Shown here: in pieces, positions 1 through 9,447 of the stretch
Layout: the number at the start of each line of letters is the position of its first letter
How positions within the stretch are numbered: position 1 is the first letter of the stretch
Source: Sphingomonas taxi
Lineage (GTDB): Bacteria; Pseudomonadota; Alphaproteobacteria; Sphingomonadales; Sphingomonadaceae
Assembly: GCF_000764535.1 (NCBI RefSeq)
Contig: NZ_CP009571.1
Span: 1,054,001-1,118,000, forward strand
Reading direction: 5' to 3'
DNA length: 64,000 bases
The notes under the pieces: generated by a model
What the model was told of the DNA's origin: nothing
Seen by the model: the letters and a program-made list of their open reading frames with translations, nothing else
The model's database searches: none
Program-made: the position numbers and the translations under genes

Positions 1-86
1 GACAGCCAGACGTGCGCGTGCGGATCGCTCGCCGCCGCCTGCGCGCCCTTCAGCCGCGGCAAAGTGGCGAGGTCAGTCCCGGCCAT
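1..86 (-). CDS. addA: AddA helicase-nuclease subunit, N-terminal fragment
   Basis: Only the first 28 codons lie in the window; the gene runs off the left edge. The ATG at 86-84 overlaps the end of addB by 14 bases, which suggests translational coupling. The peptide begins MAGTDLATLPRLKGAQAAAS and continues to DPHAHVWL. That matches the N-terminus of alphaproteobacterial AddA just before its Walker A motif (LKGAQ, then HVWLSASAGTGKT in the family). AddA is the UvrD-like helicase subunit of the AddAB double-strand break resection enzyme. The call rests on this short stretch and on the addB neighbour; the catalytic parts are not visible. Confidence 0.75.
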   Translation of the reverse strand, partial: MAGTDLATLPRLKGAQAAASDPHAHVWL

Positions 87-3039
87 ACCATTCGTCCCGG
101 CGCATCAGTTGGTCATATTCGGCATAAGGCGCATATTCCGGCACGAGCTTGGCGGTGAACGGCGCATTGCCGGTCAGCCAATGGCCTGCCGCCTCGATGA
201 AGTTGCTTATCGCGATCGTGGTGAAGTCGGTGGTGACGATCCGGTCGCGCTTGCCCTCGGCGTCGACCGGGGATTCGATATAGCCGAACTGATCGCGCTT
301 CTTGCCGAGCGACCAATATTCGAAACCGCCCGCACGGCCCGAGACGTCGTCGAACCCGCCGCGTTCGGCGATCGCACCGAGCAGGCCGAGCTGGAGGCTG
401 TAGCCGGCCTTGACCGCGGCGGCGGACGGCGGCTTGCCAGTCTTATAGTCGACGATCGCGAGGCTGCCGTCGGGCAGGCGATCGACGCGGTCGTAGCGGC
501 CGGACAGCTTCACCCCCGCCACCTCGATATGCCCCTTGCCCTCGGCGGAGGCGACCTTGCGCCCCTCCGCGTCCTGCACGGCAACCGTCTTTGCGATCCA
601 GTCGATCGCCTCGACCAGCCGCGGCCGCCAGAGCGCACGCATCATCGGATGCGTCCGCTCGTCGTCGAGCATCGCGGTGGCGCGCGGCAGCAGCGCGTCG
701 GCGGCGCAACGGTCGCGCTTCCACCATTGTTCGAGGATGTCGTGCACCGCGGTGCCGCGCCACGCCGCGCTCGGATCGGCGTCGACCGGATCGAGCGGCA
801 TCAGCCCGAGCACCCGCCGCGCGTAAAAGGCGTAAGGATCGGCTTTCAGCCGGTCGATCTCGGTGACCGAAATCGCCTTGGGGCGGCGCGCCGGATCGGG
901 CAGCGGCGCCGGCCGGTCGGCGGGGAGATGCTCGCGCGGATCGTCGAGCGCGTGCGCCCAGCGCTCGAGATCGTGCGCACGGACGAACCGCTCGCCCGCC
1001 ATCGCCTGCAGGCGTAGCCACAGCCGCGACGCCAGCGCCGGCGAGGCGGCATCGCGCCGCGCCCGCGTCACGATCGCCTGCGGCGCGCCGAGCGCCTGGC
1101 CGAATTCATGCGCCGCGACGCCGACCGCGCGCTCAAGCCCCGGCAGCCCCAATGTCGCACGGATACGCGGCGCCAGCCACGGGTCGGGCGCCGGCCGCCC
1201 CGGCCATACGCCCTCGTTGAGCCCGCCCAGCACCATCAGATCGGCGGTCTGCAATCGCGCCTCGATCAGGCCGTAGATCGCGATGCGCGGGTGGCCGACA
1301 CCCGACCCCGGCCGCACCGCGACCTCGTCGAGCAACCCGCGCAGCAGTGGCGCCAGTCCATCGGGCGCGATCCGCGGCGGCCCGGCGGGCGCATCGGCTT
1401 CGAGCGCGTCGAGAAACTCCGCGGCAGCACGCCCCGCCGGCCCCGACCACAGGTCGTCGCCGCACAGCGCCTGCGCCGTCTCGCGCAGCACCGCGAGCAA
1501 GGCCGGCAGCGGCTGCATACCCTGTTCGAACACCAATTCGATCTGCTTGAGCAACCCGACCGGTTCGGCGAACCACGCCGCGGCGCGATCGCGTTTGTTG
1601 GTCAGCAGATGGCCCATGATCCCGTCGAGCCCCGCCGCCGGCCGCGGGCCGCGCAGGCCGCGATCGAGCCCGCGCACGCCGTCGAGCCATGCGCCGCGGA
1701 TGGCGCGGTCGCCCGGCACGTTGCGGACCAGCGGATGTTTGAGAAGCGCGAGCAACGCCATCGGCGCGAAGCGCTGCGCCGCCGCCTCGGCGAGCGCTAG
1801 CAGCAGCGTCCCCGGCGGCAGGATCGAAAGCGGCCGCCCGGCCGAATCGTTGGCCTCGATCCCCCAGCGGCGCAGATGCACCGCCACCCGCCGCGCCAGC
1901 GCGCGATCGGGCGTGACCAAGGCCGCGGTCCGCCCCTCTTCCTCCAGCGCGCCGCGCAGCGCGAGCGCGATCGTCTGTGCCTCCTCGGCCGGCGTCGCCA
2001 GCTCGGCCGCGGCGACGCCGGTCAGCCGGCGGTCCTCCGCCTTCAGCTCGGTCCATTTGCCGGTGAAGGCGGCGGGCGCGAGTGCGTTGGCGATCGCCCG
2101 CCCGCGCACCGCGCCGGCATCCGGCCCCGCGGTGCCGGGCCAATTGGCCACCTCGCCGCGGCCGACGCTCATCCGCTCCAGCATCAGCTTGAGGTGATAT
2201 TGCGGATGCGTCTCGAGCGAGCGGCGGATGTGGCCGGTGACGGGATCGGGCCGGTGCGGCCCGAGCGCATCCCATTCCTCCTGCGGCATCGCCAGGTCGA
2301 GCCCCGCGAACACCGTCATGCCCTGCGGCGCCTCGGCGACGCAGCGCAGCAGCCGCGCCACCGCCGGCGCCGGATCAGTGACGCCCGCCGCGCAGACGAT
2401 CCCCTGCGGCGGTTGCTGGCGCCACCGCTCGGCGACCCGGTCGAGCAGCATCCGCCGCCGCGTCGCTGCGTCGATCAGCCCGAGCCGCGCCAGTTCCGCG
2501 GGCCAGCGTTCGAGCACGATCGTGAAGGTCGACAATGCGCGCTGCCAATGTTCGGTCAGTTCGGGGGCGAGGTCGATATCGCGCAGCGCCGTCGGCGGCA
2601 CCTCCTCGACCAGCAACTGGTCGAGCGTATGGCAGAGCTCGCCCGCGAGGCGCACCGCCTCCGCCGCGTCGATCGCCGCACCGGCGCGCGCGCGCTCCTC
2701 GAAGACGAGCCGGGCGAGGATCATCCGCCGCTGCATCGGCGCGACCGCGGGCGGCGGCGGTGCGCCTTCGTCCGCCGGATCAAGCGCCGCGCCGACCGCC
2801 TCGCCGAGATCGGGGCTGCCGAGCGTCACCAGCCGCGGCAGCAGCAACCCGCCACCGCTCGCGCGGACGAAGGCGCTCGTCACCGCGCGCACCGCACGAT
2901 TGTTGGGCAGCAGCACCAGCCCGCGGGCCAATGTCATCGCATCGCCCCCCGCCCGCCGCAGCAACCCGGCGACGAGCGTGTCGGCGAACGCCTTGTGCGA
3001 GGGAATCGAATAGAGCTGCGGCCTGCGCGCCTCAGCCAT
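73..3039 (-). CDS. addB: Double-strand break repair protein AddB
   Basis: 988 residues, the usual size for alphaproteobacterial AddB. With AddA it forms the nuclease-helicase that resects double-strand ends for RecA. The N-terminus (IPSHKAFADTLVAGLL, then LVLLPNNRAVRAV) is the degenerate helicase-like region. The C-terminal third is a PD-(D/E)xK nuclease, with the core visible as AIVDYKTGKP near residues 861-869 and the preceding RYDRVDRL strand. I see no obvious four-cysteine iron-sulfur arrangement around the nuclease, unlike the Bacillus protein. The ATG overlaps the end of murU by 8 bases and the stop overlaps addA, so this is the middle of a tight operon. Very well supported. Confidence 0.95.
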   Translation of the reverse strand: MAEARRPQLYSIPSHKAFADTLVAGLLRRAGGDAMTLARGLVLLPNNRAVRAVTSAFVRASGGGLLLPRLVTLGSPDLGEAVGAALDPADEGAPPPPAVAPMQRRMILARLVFEERARAGAAIDAAEAVRLAGELCHTLDQLLVEEVPPTALRDIDLAPELTEHWQRALSTFTIVLERWPAELARLGLIDAATRRRMLLDRVAERWRQQPPQGIVCAAGVTDPAPAVARLLRCVAEAPQGMTVFAGLDLAMPQEEWDALGPHRPDPVTGHIRRSLETHPQYHLKLMLERMSVGRGEVANWPGTAGPDAGAVRGRAIANALAPAAFTGKWTELKAEDRRLTGVAAAELATPAEEAQTIALALRGALEEEGRTAALVTPDRALARRVAVHLRRWGIEANDSAGRPLSILPPGTLLLALAEAAAQRFAPMALLALLKHPLVRNVPGDRAIRGAWLDGVRGLDRGLRGPRPAAGLDGIMGHLLTNKRDRAAAWFAEPVGLLKQIELVFEQGMQPLPALLAVLRETAQALCGDDLWSGPAGRAAAEFLDALEADAPAGPPRIAPDGLAPLLRGLLDEVAVRPGSGVGHPRIAIYGLIEARLQTADLMVLGGLNEGVWPGRPAPDPWLAPRIRATLGLPGLERAVGVAAHEFGQALGAPQAIVTRARRDAASPALASRLWLRLQAMAGERFVRAHDLERWAHALDDPREHLPADRPAPLPDPARRPKAISVTEIDRLKADPYAFYARRVLGLMPLDPVDADPSAAWRGTAVHDILEQWWKRDRCAADALLPRATAMLDDERTHPMMRALWRPRLVEAIDWIAKTVAVQDAEGRKVASAEGKGHIEVAGVKLSGRYDRVDRLPDGSLAIVDYKTGKPPSAAAVKAGYSLQLGLLGAIAERGGFDDVSGRAGGFEYWSLGKKRDQFGYIESPVDAEGKRDRIVTTDFTTIAISNFIEAAGHWLTGNAPFTAKLVPEYAPYAEYDQLMRRDEWYGRD

Positions 3040-3787
3040 TGGCGATCAGCGCTTCGGTCTTCGGGATCGCCGCGGGCGTGCCGACGTCGAACCACAGCCC
3101 CTGATGGACCTGCGCATAGGCGCGCCCCGCCTCGATCGCGCGGTTCCAGAACAGGTTGGTGGAGAACGGCCCCTCCGGCCAGTCGCGCAACAGGCGCGGA
3201 TGGAGGATCTGGATGCCGGTATAGACGAAGGGCGCGACCGTCGCCGCCTTGCGTCGCGCGATGATCCGGCCATCCGCGCCGATGCGGAAATCGCCCTGCC
3301 CCCGATGGTTGTTGGCGCGCGCATAGGGCACCACCAGCAGCAAGGCGTCCATCGTCGCATCGTCCCAGCGCGACGCGAGCAATTTCAGCGTGTCGACCGG
3401 TCCGTCGAACCACAGATTGTCGCTGTTGATCACCAGCACCGGATCGTCGCCGAGCAGGCCGCGCGCCTGCACCAATCCGCCGCCGGTCTCCATCAATTGC
3501 GCGCGCTCGTCGCTGATCGCCACCGCGATGCCGTCGTCGCGGTTGGTGACATGCGCCTCGAGCGTATCGGCGAGATAATGGACGTTGACCACGGCGCGTT
3601 GCACCCCGGCGGCGGCGAGCCGGTCGAAGACGTGATCGATCAGCGGCTTGCCTGCGACCTCGACCAACGGCTTGGGCCGCGTCGCGGTCAGCGGCCGCAT
3701 CCGCTTGCCGAGCCCCGCGGCCATCACCATCGCCGTGGCCGGCACGACGCCGCCGGGATCGGGACGCAGGATGCGCTGCCGCGTCAT
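3032..3787 (-). CDS. murU: N-acetylmuramate-1-phosphate uridylyltransferase (MurU-like)
   Basis: 251 residues from the ATG at 3787, which forms an ATGA overlap with the amgK stop; the frame stays open farther upstream but only as amgK shadow. The GT-A nucleotidyltransferase signature is near the N-terminus (MAAGLGKRMRPLT, then RPKPLVEVAGKPL), with the metal-binding NSDN motif after it. In the Pseudomonas putida and Caulobacter recycling pathway, MurU converts MurNAc-1-phosphate plus UTP to UDP-MurNAc after AmgK makes the phosphosugar. The immediate AmgK neighbour supports this over a generic mannose- or glucose-1-phosphate transferase. Specificity is inferred from family and context. Confidence 0.85.
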   Translation of the reverse strand: MTRQRILRPDPGGVVPATAMVMAAGLGKRMRPLTATRPKPLVEVAGKPLIDHVFDRLAAAGVQRAVVNVHYLADTLEAHVTNRDDGIAVAISDERAQLMETGGGLVQARGLLGDDPVLVINSDNLWFDGPVDTLKLLASRWDDATMDALLLVVPYARANNHRGQGDFRIGADGRIIARRKAATVAPFVYTGIQILHPRLLRDWPEGPFSTNLFWNRAIEAGRAYAQVHQGLWFDVGTPAAIPKTEALIANG

Positions 3788-4758
3788 GCGCTCAACGCCG
3801 CCGGATCGCCGCGCAAGGCAGGTGGCACGTTGGCATCGAACCAGCGCGCCACCGGTGCCAGCGCCGGTTGCGCCAGGTCGCGCTCCAGATAGCGCCAGAC
3901 GCGCGGGCATAAGGTCGGATAGCGCGGCTTGCCGTCGCGCTTCCACAGCCGGGTGAAGATGCCGATGATCTTGGCGTTCCGCTGCGCGCCGAGCACGTGA
4001 TAGGCGGCGAGGAAATCGTCGCCCGCCCCCGTCGCGCTCCGGTAGCGCGCCAGCATCGCCGCCTCCAGCATCGGATCGACGTCGCGCCGCGCGTCCTGCA
4101 GCAGCGACACGAGGTCATAAGCGGGATGCCCGGCGAGCGCGTCCTGGAAGTCGAGCAGCCCGAGCCGCCGCTCCGCGCCGACCAGCATCAGATTCTCGGC
4201 ATGATAATCGCGCAGCACGGTGACCGGCGACTCGGTCAGCGCGTGGTCGAACACCGCGTCCCAGGCGGCGCGATAGCCCGGCTCGTCGACGGTGAGCCCG
4301 ACCGCGGGGCAATACCAGTCGACGAACAGCCCCGCCTCGCGATGCAGCACCGCGCGGTCATAGGGCGGCAGGTCGCCGGCGGGATGCGCGCGCAGCGCCA
4401 CCAGCAGGTCGATCGCCGCGGCATAATGCGGCAACGCCGCCGCTTCATCGGCATCGGCGGTCTCGCGCAGCCGCACGTCGCCGAAATCCTCGAGCAGGAC
4501 GAGGCCCTGCGAAAGGTCGGCGGCGTGGATCGCGGGCGCGGCGAAGCCGTGGTCGGTCAGCCATTGCGCGATGCGGATGAACGGCCGCGGGTCCTCGTGC
4601 GGCGGCGGCGCGTCCATCAGGATCGCGCTGCGCCCGGCGCTGGCGACGCGGAAATAGCGGCGGAACGAGGCGTCGCCGGCGACGGGGGAGATGTCCCCCG
4701 ACCAGCCATGCGTAGCGAGGAACGCCGGCGCGCCGGCGGGCGGGGTCATATCGGCCAT
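3784..4758 (-). CDS. amgK: Anomeric MurNAc/GlcNAc kinase (AmgK-like, APH fold)
   Basis: About 324 residues, aminoglycoside-phosphotransferase fold. The catalytic loop is YHAENLMLVG and the metal-binding LLDFQDA follows; these correspond to the HxDxxxxN and DxD motifs, with the usual Asp replaced by Glu-like spacing in the first. AmgK phosphorylates the anomeric carbon of MurNAc or GlcNAc, feeding MurU and bypassing de novo MurNAc synthesis. The start chosen (4758) has GGAAG five bases upstream and overlaps the end of tsaE by 13; an ATG at 4749 that makes an ATGA overlap is an alternative. Older annotations call such genes generic aminoglycoside phosphotransferases. Confidence 0.85.
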   Translation of the reverse strand: MADMTPPAGAPAFLATHGWSGDISPVAGDASFRRYFRVASAGRSAILMDAPPPHEDPRPFIRIAQWLTDHGFAAPAIHAADLSQGLVLLEDFGDVRLRETADADEAAALPHYAAAIDLLVALRAHPAGDLPPYDRAVLHREAGLFVDWYCPAVGLTVDEPGYRAAWDAVFDHALTESPVTVLRDYHAENLMLVGAERRLGLLDFQDALAGHPAYDLVSLLQDARRDVDPMLEAAMLARYRSATGAGDDFLAAYHVLGAQRNAKIIGIFTRLWKRDGKPRYPTLCPRVWRYLERDLAQPALAPVARWFDANVPPALRGDPAALSA

Positions 4759-5192
4759 CGCGGCTTCCATGACGCCGGGACGTCGGCTGTCAAGATTCGT
4801 CCGCCGTCCGGCCCCGGCTGCAAGGTGAGTGCCAGCGCCTGCGGCCAATAGCCCGGCGCCCGCTCGGGCCATTCGACCAGCAGCAGCGTATCGGTCAGCG
4901 CCTCGGCGAGGCCGAGTTCCTCCAGTTCCTCCGCATCCTCGATCCGGTAGAGATCGACGTGCAGCACCGGCAGATTGACCTCGGGCGGCTCATAGGGCTG
5001 GACGATCGCGAAGCTGGGGCTCGGCGCCTCGCCGGCGAGGCCGAGCGCGGCGAGCAGGCCGCGCGCGACGCTCGTCTTGCCCATGCCGAGATCGCCTTGC
5101 AACGTGATGACGTCCCCGGGACGGACGCGCGCGGCGAGCGAGGCGCCGAACGCCTCAGTAGCGGCGGGATCGGGAAGCCGGATGCCGGTCAT
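4746..5192 (-). CDS. tsaE: tRNA t6A synthesis ATPase TsaE
   Basis: 148 residues from the ATG at 5192. TsaE is the ATPase partner of TsaBD in making N6-threonylcarbamoyladenosine at position 37 of ANN-decoding tRNAs. The Walker A motif GDLGMGKTS lies about a quarter of the way in, followed by the family SPSF segment and HVDLYRI. The open frame continues upstream to 5231, but that part runs toward an intergenic repeat and has no family counterpart. A degraded copy of its first 20 codons sits 200 bases upstream, beside divL. It overlaps amgK at its 3' end. Confidence 0.93.
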   Translation of the reverse strand: MTGIRLPDPAATEAFGASLAARVRPGDVITLQGDLGMGKTSVARGLLAALGLAGEAPSPSFAIVQPYEPPEVNLPVLHVDLYRIEDAEELEELGLAEALTDTLLLVEWPERAPGYWPQALALTLQPGPDGGRILTADVPASWKPRWPI

Positions 5193-5234
5193 GCCGACCT
5201 CCGGAATGCACCGCGGCGGGTCGCACGCCACTCC

Positions 5235-5329
5235 ACCGTGCTCCTGCGAACGCAGGAGCCCAGGAGTCCCGATACCCGCCGTCCGTCGCTCTGCTTGGCC
5301 CTGAGTTCCTGCGTCCGCAGGAACACGGT
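5235..5329. repeat. Type A BIME-like palindromic repeat, copy 1
   Basis: An element of about 95 bp whose ends are imperfect inverted repeats: ACCGTGCTCCTGCG on the left, and the complement ACCGTGTTCCTGCG on the right. Each half holds a short hairpin (CTCCTGCGAACGCAGGAG and TTCCTGCGTCCGCAGGAA). A shared internal CTCTGCTTGG-like motif ties it to copies at 25929 and 43342. It lies between tsaE and a duplicated fragment of the tsaE 5' end. Confidence 0.85.
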
Positions 5330-5330
5330 A

Positions 5331-5392
5331 GCTGCAAATGACGCCTCGAACGCCTCCGTCGCGGCCGGATCGGCAAGCCGGATGCCGGTCGT
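5331..5392 (-). pseudogene. Duplicated remnant of the tsaE 5' end
   Basis: Read on the minus strand this encodes TTGIRLADPAATEAFEASFA, against MTGIRLPDPAATEAFGASLA at the start of intact tsaE. The two copies are offset by exactly 200 bases (5147-5190 and 5347-5390 align without gaps). The start codon here is ACG instead of ATG, and the frame runs into the type A repeat after about 20 codons. It lies 17 bases after the divL stop, where the original tsaE start would be expected. Confidence 0.8.
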
Positions 5393-5409
5393 GCTTACGC
5401 CCAGCCCCC

Positions 5410-7761
5410 TCATCGCCGCGGCAATTCCACCGTCACCAGCGTGCCCTCGCCGGGCTGCGAGACCAGCTCGATCCGCCCGCCATGCGCCTCGACGAACTGG
5501 CGCGCGAGCGGCAGGCCCAGCCCCAGCGCACGCTCGCCGGTCGGTTGCATGCCGGGCTCGCCGAACCGGTCGAACGCACGCGCGATACTCTCCGCATCCA
5601 TGCCGAACCCATTGTCGGAGACGACGATCCGCGCGCCCGTCGCGCTGCCGTCGGCGTGCAGCAGGATGCGCCCGCCTTCCGGCGTCGAGGCGACCGCATG
5701 GCGCAGCAGATGCTCGACCACTTCCTTCAGCCGCTTGGGATCGCCGCGCACCCGGCCGGTCGAGCGCGCCAGCTCCACCGCGAAGTCGAGCTTGCGCCGC
5801 TTCGCCGCCGGCCGGATCGTCTCCGCCGCGGCGCGCGCGGTGGCGGCGAGGTCGACGTCGACCCGCTCGATTTCGGCATCGTCGCCGCCCTGCGTCAGAT
5901 CGAGCACATCGTCGATCAGCAGCCCGAGCCGCTCGACCGATTGCAGGATCGCCTCGACATAGCCGTCCGCGTCTGCGGTCAGCTTGCCGGCGAATCCCGC
6001 GTGCAGCATCTCGGCGAAGCCGCTGATCGAGGTCAGCGGCGTGCGCAATTCGTAGCTCATATTGGCGACGAACTGCGTCTTGACGCGATCCGCCGCCTCC
6101 AGCGCATTGGCGCGGTCGCGCAACGCCTGCTCGGCGCGCCGGCTGTCGGTGATGTCGAGCATCGTCAGCAACGCATTGCCGTCGGGCAGCGGTACCGCGG
6201 CGAAGGCGAAATGCCGTCCGTCGGCGAAGGCGACGCGGCCGCCGCGCTGCTGGCGTTCGGTGGTGGCGGAGCGGACCAGCTCGGGGATCAGCGCGGCGCG
6301 ATTGGGCGTCGCGAGCTTCGACGCCGCCGCGGCCGCGAAGGCATCGACGCGCGGATGACCGGCGAGGAATTCCTCCTCGAACCCCCAGACCGCGCGCAAG
6401 CGGTTGTTCCAAAGCTGCAACTTGCCGTCGGCGGCGAACACCGCCAACGCCTCGAACAGATTGTCGAAGGTGGCGGTGCGCACGCGCAGCAGCGTGTCGC
6501 GCGCGCTGGCGAGCTGCACCTCCTCGGTACGGTCCTCGAAGATCGTCAGCAGGCCGCCGTCGGGCAGCGGCTGCGCGACGACGCGCAGATGGGTGCCGCC
6601 GGGCAGATGCCAATTCTCTTCGCTCGCCGTCTCGCCGGGGACGAACCAGCCGCGCCGTTCCGCCTTCCAGCTCGGGAAGTCGCGCACCTCGGGCACGCGG
6701 CTCGCCTCGCGCATCCGTTCGAGCACGCGGTCGAATTCGGGCCGGTCGGCGAGCCATTCGGCGCGCATCGCGAACATCCGCCGGAACGGCTGGTTGCAGA
6801 AGACAAGGCCGCGGTCGGGGCCGAATTGCGCGACACCGGCCGAGAGGCGGTCGAGCAGCGCGCGTTGCGCGTCGGCGAAGCGCTTGGCCCCTGCGCGCGA
6901 CTGTTCGAGATCCTCGATGTCGACCGCGAAGCTCGCCACCCCGCCAGTCGGCAACGGCACGTCGTGCACTTCGAGCGAGCGGCGCTCGCCGCCGATGGTC
7001 GCGGGCAGGACCTCGCGTTGCGGCGCTCCCGACGCCCGCGCGGCATGGGCGCCGGCGCGCGGTCCGCCGCGCCCCGATCCCTCGACCAGTTCGAGCTGGC
7101 GACCGATGACGTCGGCGGCGTCGACGCCGTCGACCGCGCGGACATAGGCGCTGTTGACCATCGCCAACCGCATGTCGCCGCTGCGATACCACATCGGCAA
7201 CGGCGCCGCCTCGATCAGCCCGGTCAGCGCCTCGAAGGCGATCGACAATTGCTCGACCTGATCGCGCAAATGCGTGATCTCCGCCTCGCTGTCGGTGGCG
7301 TCGAGCGTCCAGATGACCACCGCCCCGGTGGCGCCGAGCTCGCCCGGCGCACGGCTGCCGCGAATCGTGATCGCCCGGCCCGAGCCGATCGGATGCAGCG
7401 CCCGGACGAAGCCGCGTCCCGCGCGCTGCGCCGCCTGCACGTCGGTGGCGAGCGCCTCGGCCTCCTCGGCGGGCAGCCCCGCCCCTTCCGCGGCAAGATC
7501 GCCTAGGAAGCGCGGCGCGACGGACAGTCCCAGCCATTCGACCAGTCGCGGCGGCATCTCGATTCGCCCATCGGCGCGTACAAGCATAGCCATCGCCGGC
7601 GAAACGCTCCGCAACACCTCGGCCTCGCGGCTGCGCGCGATCACCGCGGCGGCCTCGCCGCGCAGCCGCCAGCCGACGAACAGCGCGAAGCCGCCGGCGG
7701 CGACCAGCGCCGCCAGCACCGCGCCACACAGGACTGCCGCCATCACCGAAAGCTGGATCAA
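5410..7761 (-). CDS. divL: DivL-like PAS pseudo-histidine kinase with Tyr at the H-box
   Basis: 783 residues. One N-terminal membrane segment (about 5-30) is followed by several PAS-like modules (about 45-550), a HisKA-like dimerisation helix and an HATPase_c domain. The H-box reads MSYELRTPL, so Tyr570 replaces the phospho-accepting His. This is the hallmark of Caulobacter DivL (769 residues, Tyr550), an essential cell-cycle regulator that binds DivK and controls the CckA-CtrA phosphorelay. The ATPase G1 (DNGFGMD) and G2 (ALGLGLPLARQFVEAHGG) boxes are present; the N-box is divergent (EHLLRHAV). The neighbours tsaE, amgK, murU and addB fit the order I recall around Caulobacter divL. Signalling role is inferred by homology. 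Confidence 0.88.
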   Translation of the reverse strand: MIQLSVMAAVLCGAVLAALVAAGGFALFVGWRLRGEAAAVIARSREAEVLRSVSPAMAMLVRADGRIEMPPRLVEWLGLSVAPRFLGDLAAEGAGLPAEEAEALATDVQAAQRAGRGFVRALHPIGSGRAITIRGSRAPGELGATGAVVIWTLDATDSEAEITHLRDQVEQLSIAFEALTGLIEAAPLPMWYRSGDMRLAMVNSAYVRAVDGVDAADVIGRQLELVEGSGRGGPRAGAHAARASGAPQREVLPATIGGERRSLEVHDVPLPTGGVASFAVDIEDLEQSRAGAKRFADAQRALLDRLSAGVAQFGPDRGLVFCNQPFRRMFAMRAEWLADRPEFDRVLERMREASRVPEVRDFPSWKAERRGWFVPGETASEENWHLPGGTHLRVVAQPLPDGGLLTIFEDRTEEVQLASARDTLLRVRTATFDNLFEALAVFAADGKLQLWNNRLRAVWGFEEEFLAGHPRVDAFAAAAASKLATPNRAALIPELVRSATTERQQRGGRVAFADGRHFAFAAVPLPDGNALLTMLDITDSRRAEQALRDRANALEAADRVKTQFVANMSYELRTPLTSISGFAEMLHAGFAGKLTADADGYVEAILQSVERLGLLIDDVLDLTQGGDDAEIERVDVDLAATARAAAETIRPAAKRRKLDFAVELARSTGRVRGDPKRLKEVVEHLLRHAVASTPEGGRILLHADGSATGARIVVSDNGFGMDAESIARAFDRFGEPGMQPTGERALGLGLPLARQFVEAHGGRIELVSQPGEGTLVTVELPRR

Positions 7762-7867
7762 CGCTTACCCCTCGTCACGCCCGACACGGCGTGCACGGCC
7801 CGAGTGTAGAACGCAACCTACGGCAGCAGCAATGAGAGTTGGTGGCACCGTCTCCGCCGGGGCGCGT

Positions 7868-7904
7868 GCAAAGAAAAAGGGCGGCGCCTTTCGGCACCGC
7901 CCCT
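7868..7904 (-). terminator. Intrinsic terminator of ahcY
   Basis: Read on the minus strand: a GC-rich stem (GGGCGGTGCC / GGCGCCGCCC) closed by a GAAA tetraloop, followed by TTTTTCTTT. It begins about 20 bases after the ahcY stop. It is the only hairpin with a clear U-tract that I found in the window. Confidence 0.85.
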
Positions 7905-7925
7905 TCCCACCACGATCGCGGACGA

Positions 7926-9347
<1,422 letters not shown>

Positions 9348-9408
9348 GTGTCATGCTCCTGAAGAAGATGGATGCCGGCCCCTTAGCCGCTCCGGCCGCG
9401 CGGATCAA

Positions 9409-9428
9409 ATATAAAGATATCTTTATAT
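9409..9428. promoter_or_regulatory. 20-bp perfect palindrome, candidate SahR operator
   Basis: ATATAAAGATATCTTTATAT is its own reverse complement. This AT-only island in very GC-rich sequence lies about 60 bp upstream of the ahcY start. SahR, an ArsR-family regulator that responds to S-adenosylhomocysteine, controls SAM-cycle genes such as ahcY, metH and metF in many proteobacteria through AT-rich palindromes. Assignment to SahR is inference from the gene controlled; no sahR gene is in this window. Confidence 0.65.
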
Positions 9429-9447
9429 GTCGTCGGCCGCGGCGCGG

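Noticed and set aside
3784..4758. Aminoglycoside resistance phosphotransferase
   Set aside because: The APH fold is real, but the adjacent murU and tsaE genes point to the AmgK wall-recycling kinase.
5220..5340. Possible insertion sequence next to tsaE
   Set aside because: No transposase frame and only about 95 bp long; it fits a REP/BIME-like palindrome with copies elsewhere.
5189..7729. Long open frame of 846 codons over the divL region
   Set aside because: It is an Arg/Ala-rich shadow of divL in another frame; high GC keeps alternative frames open. Its last part did reveal the duplicated tsaE fragment.
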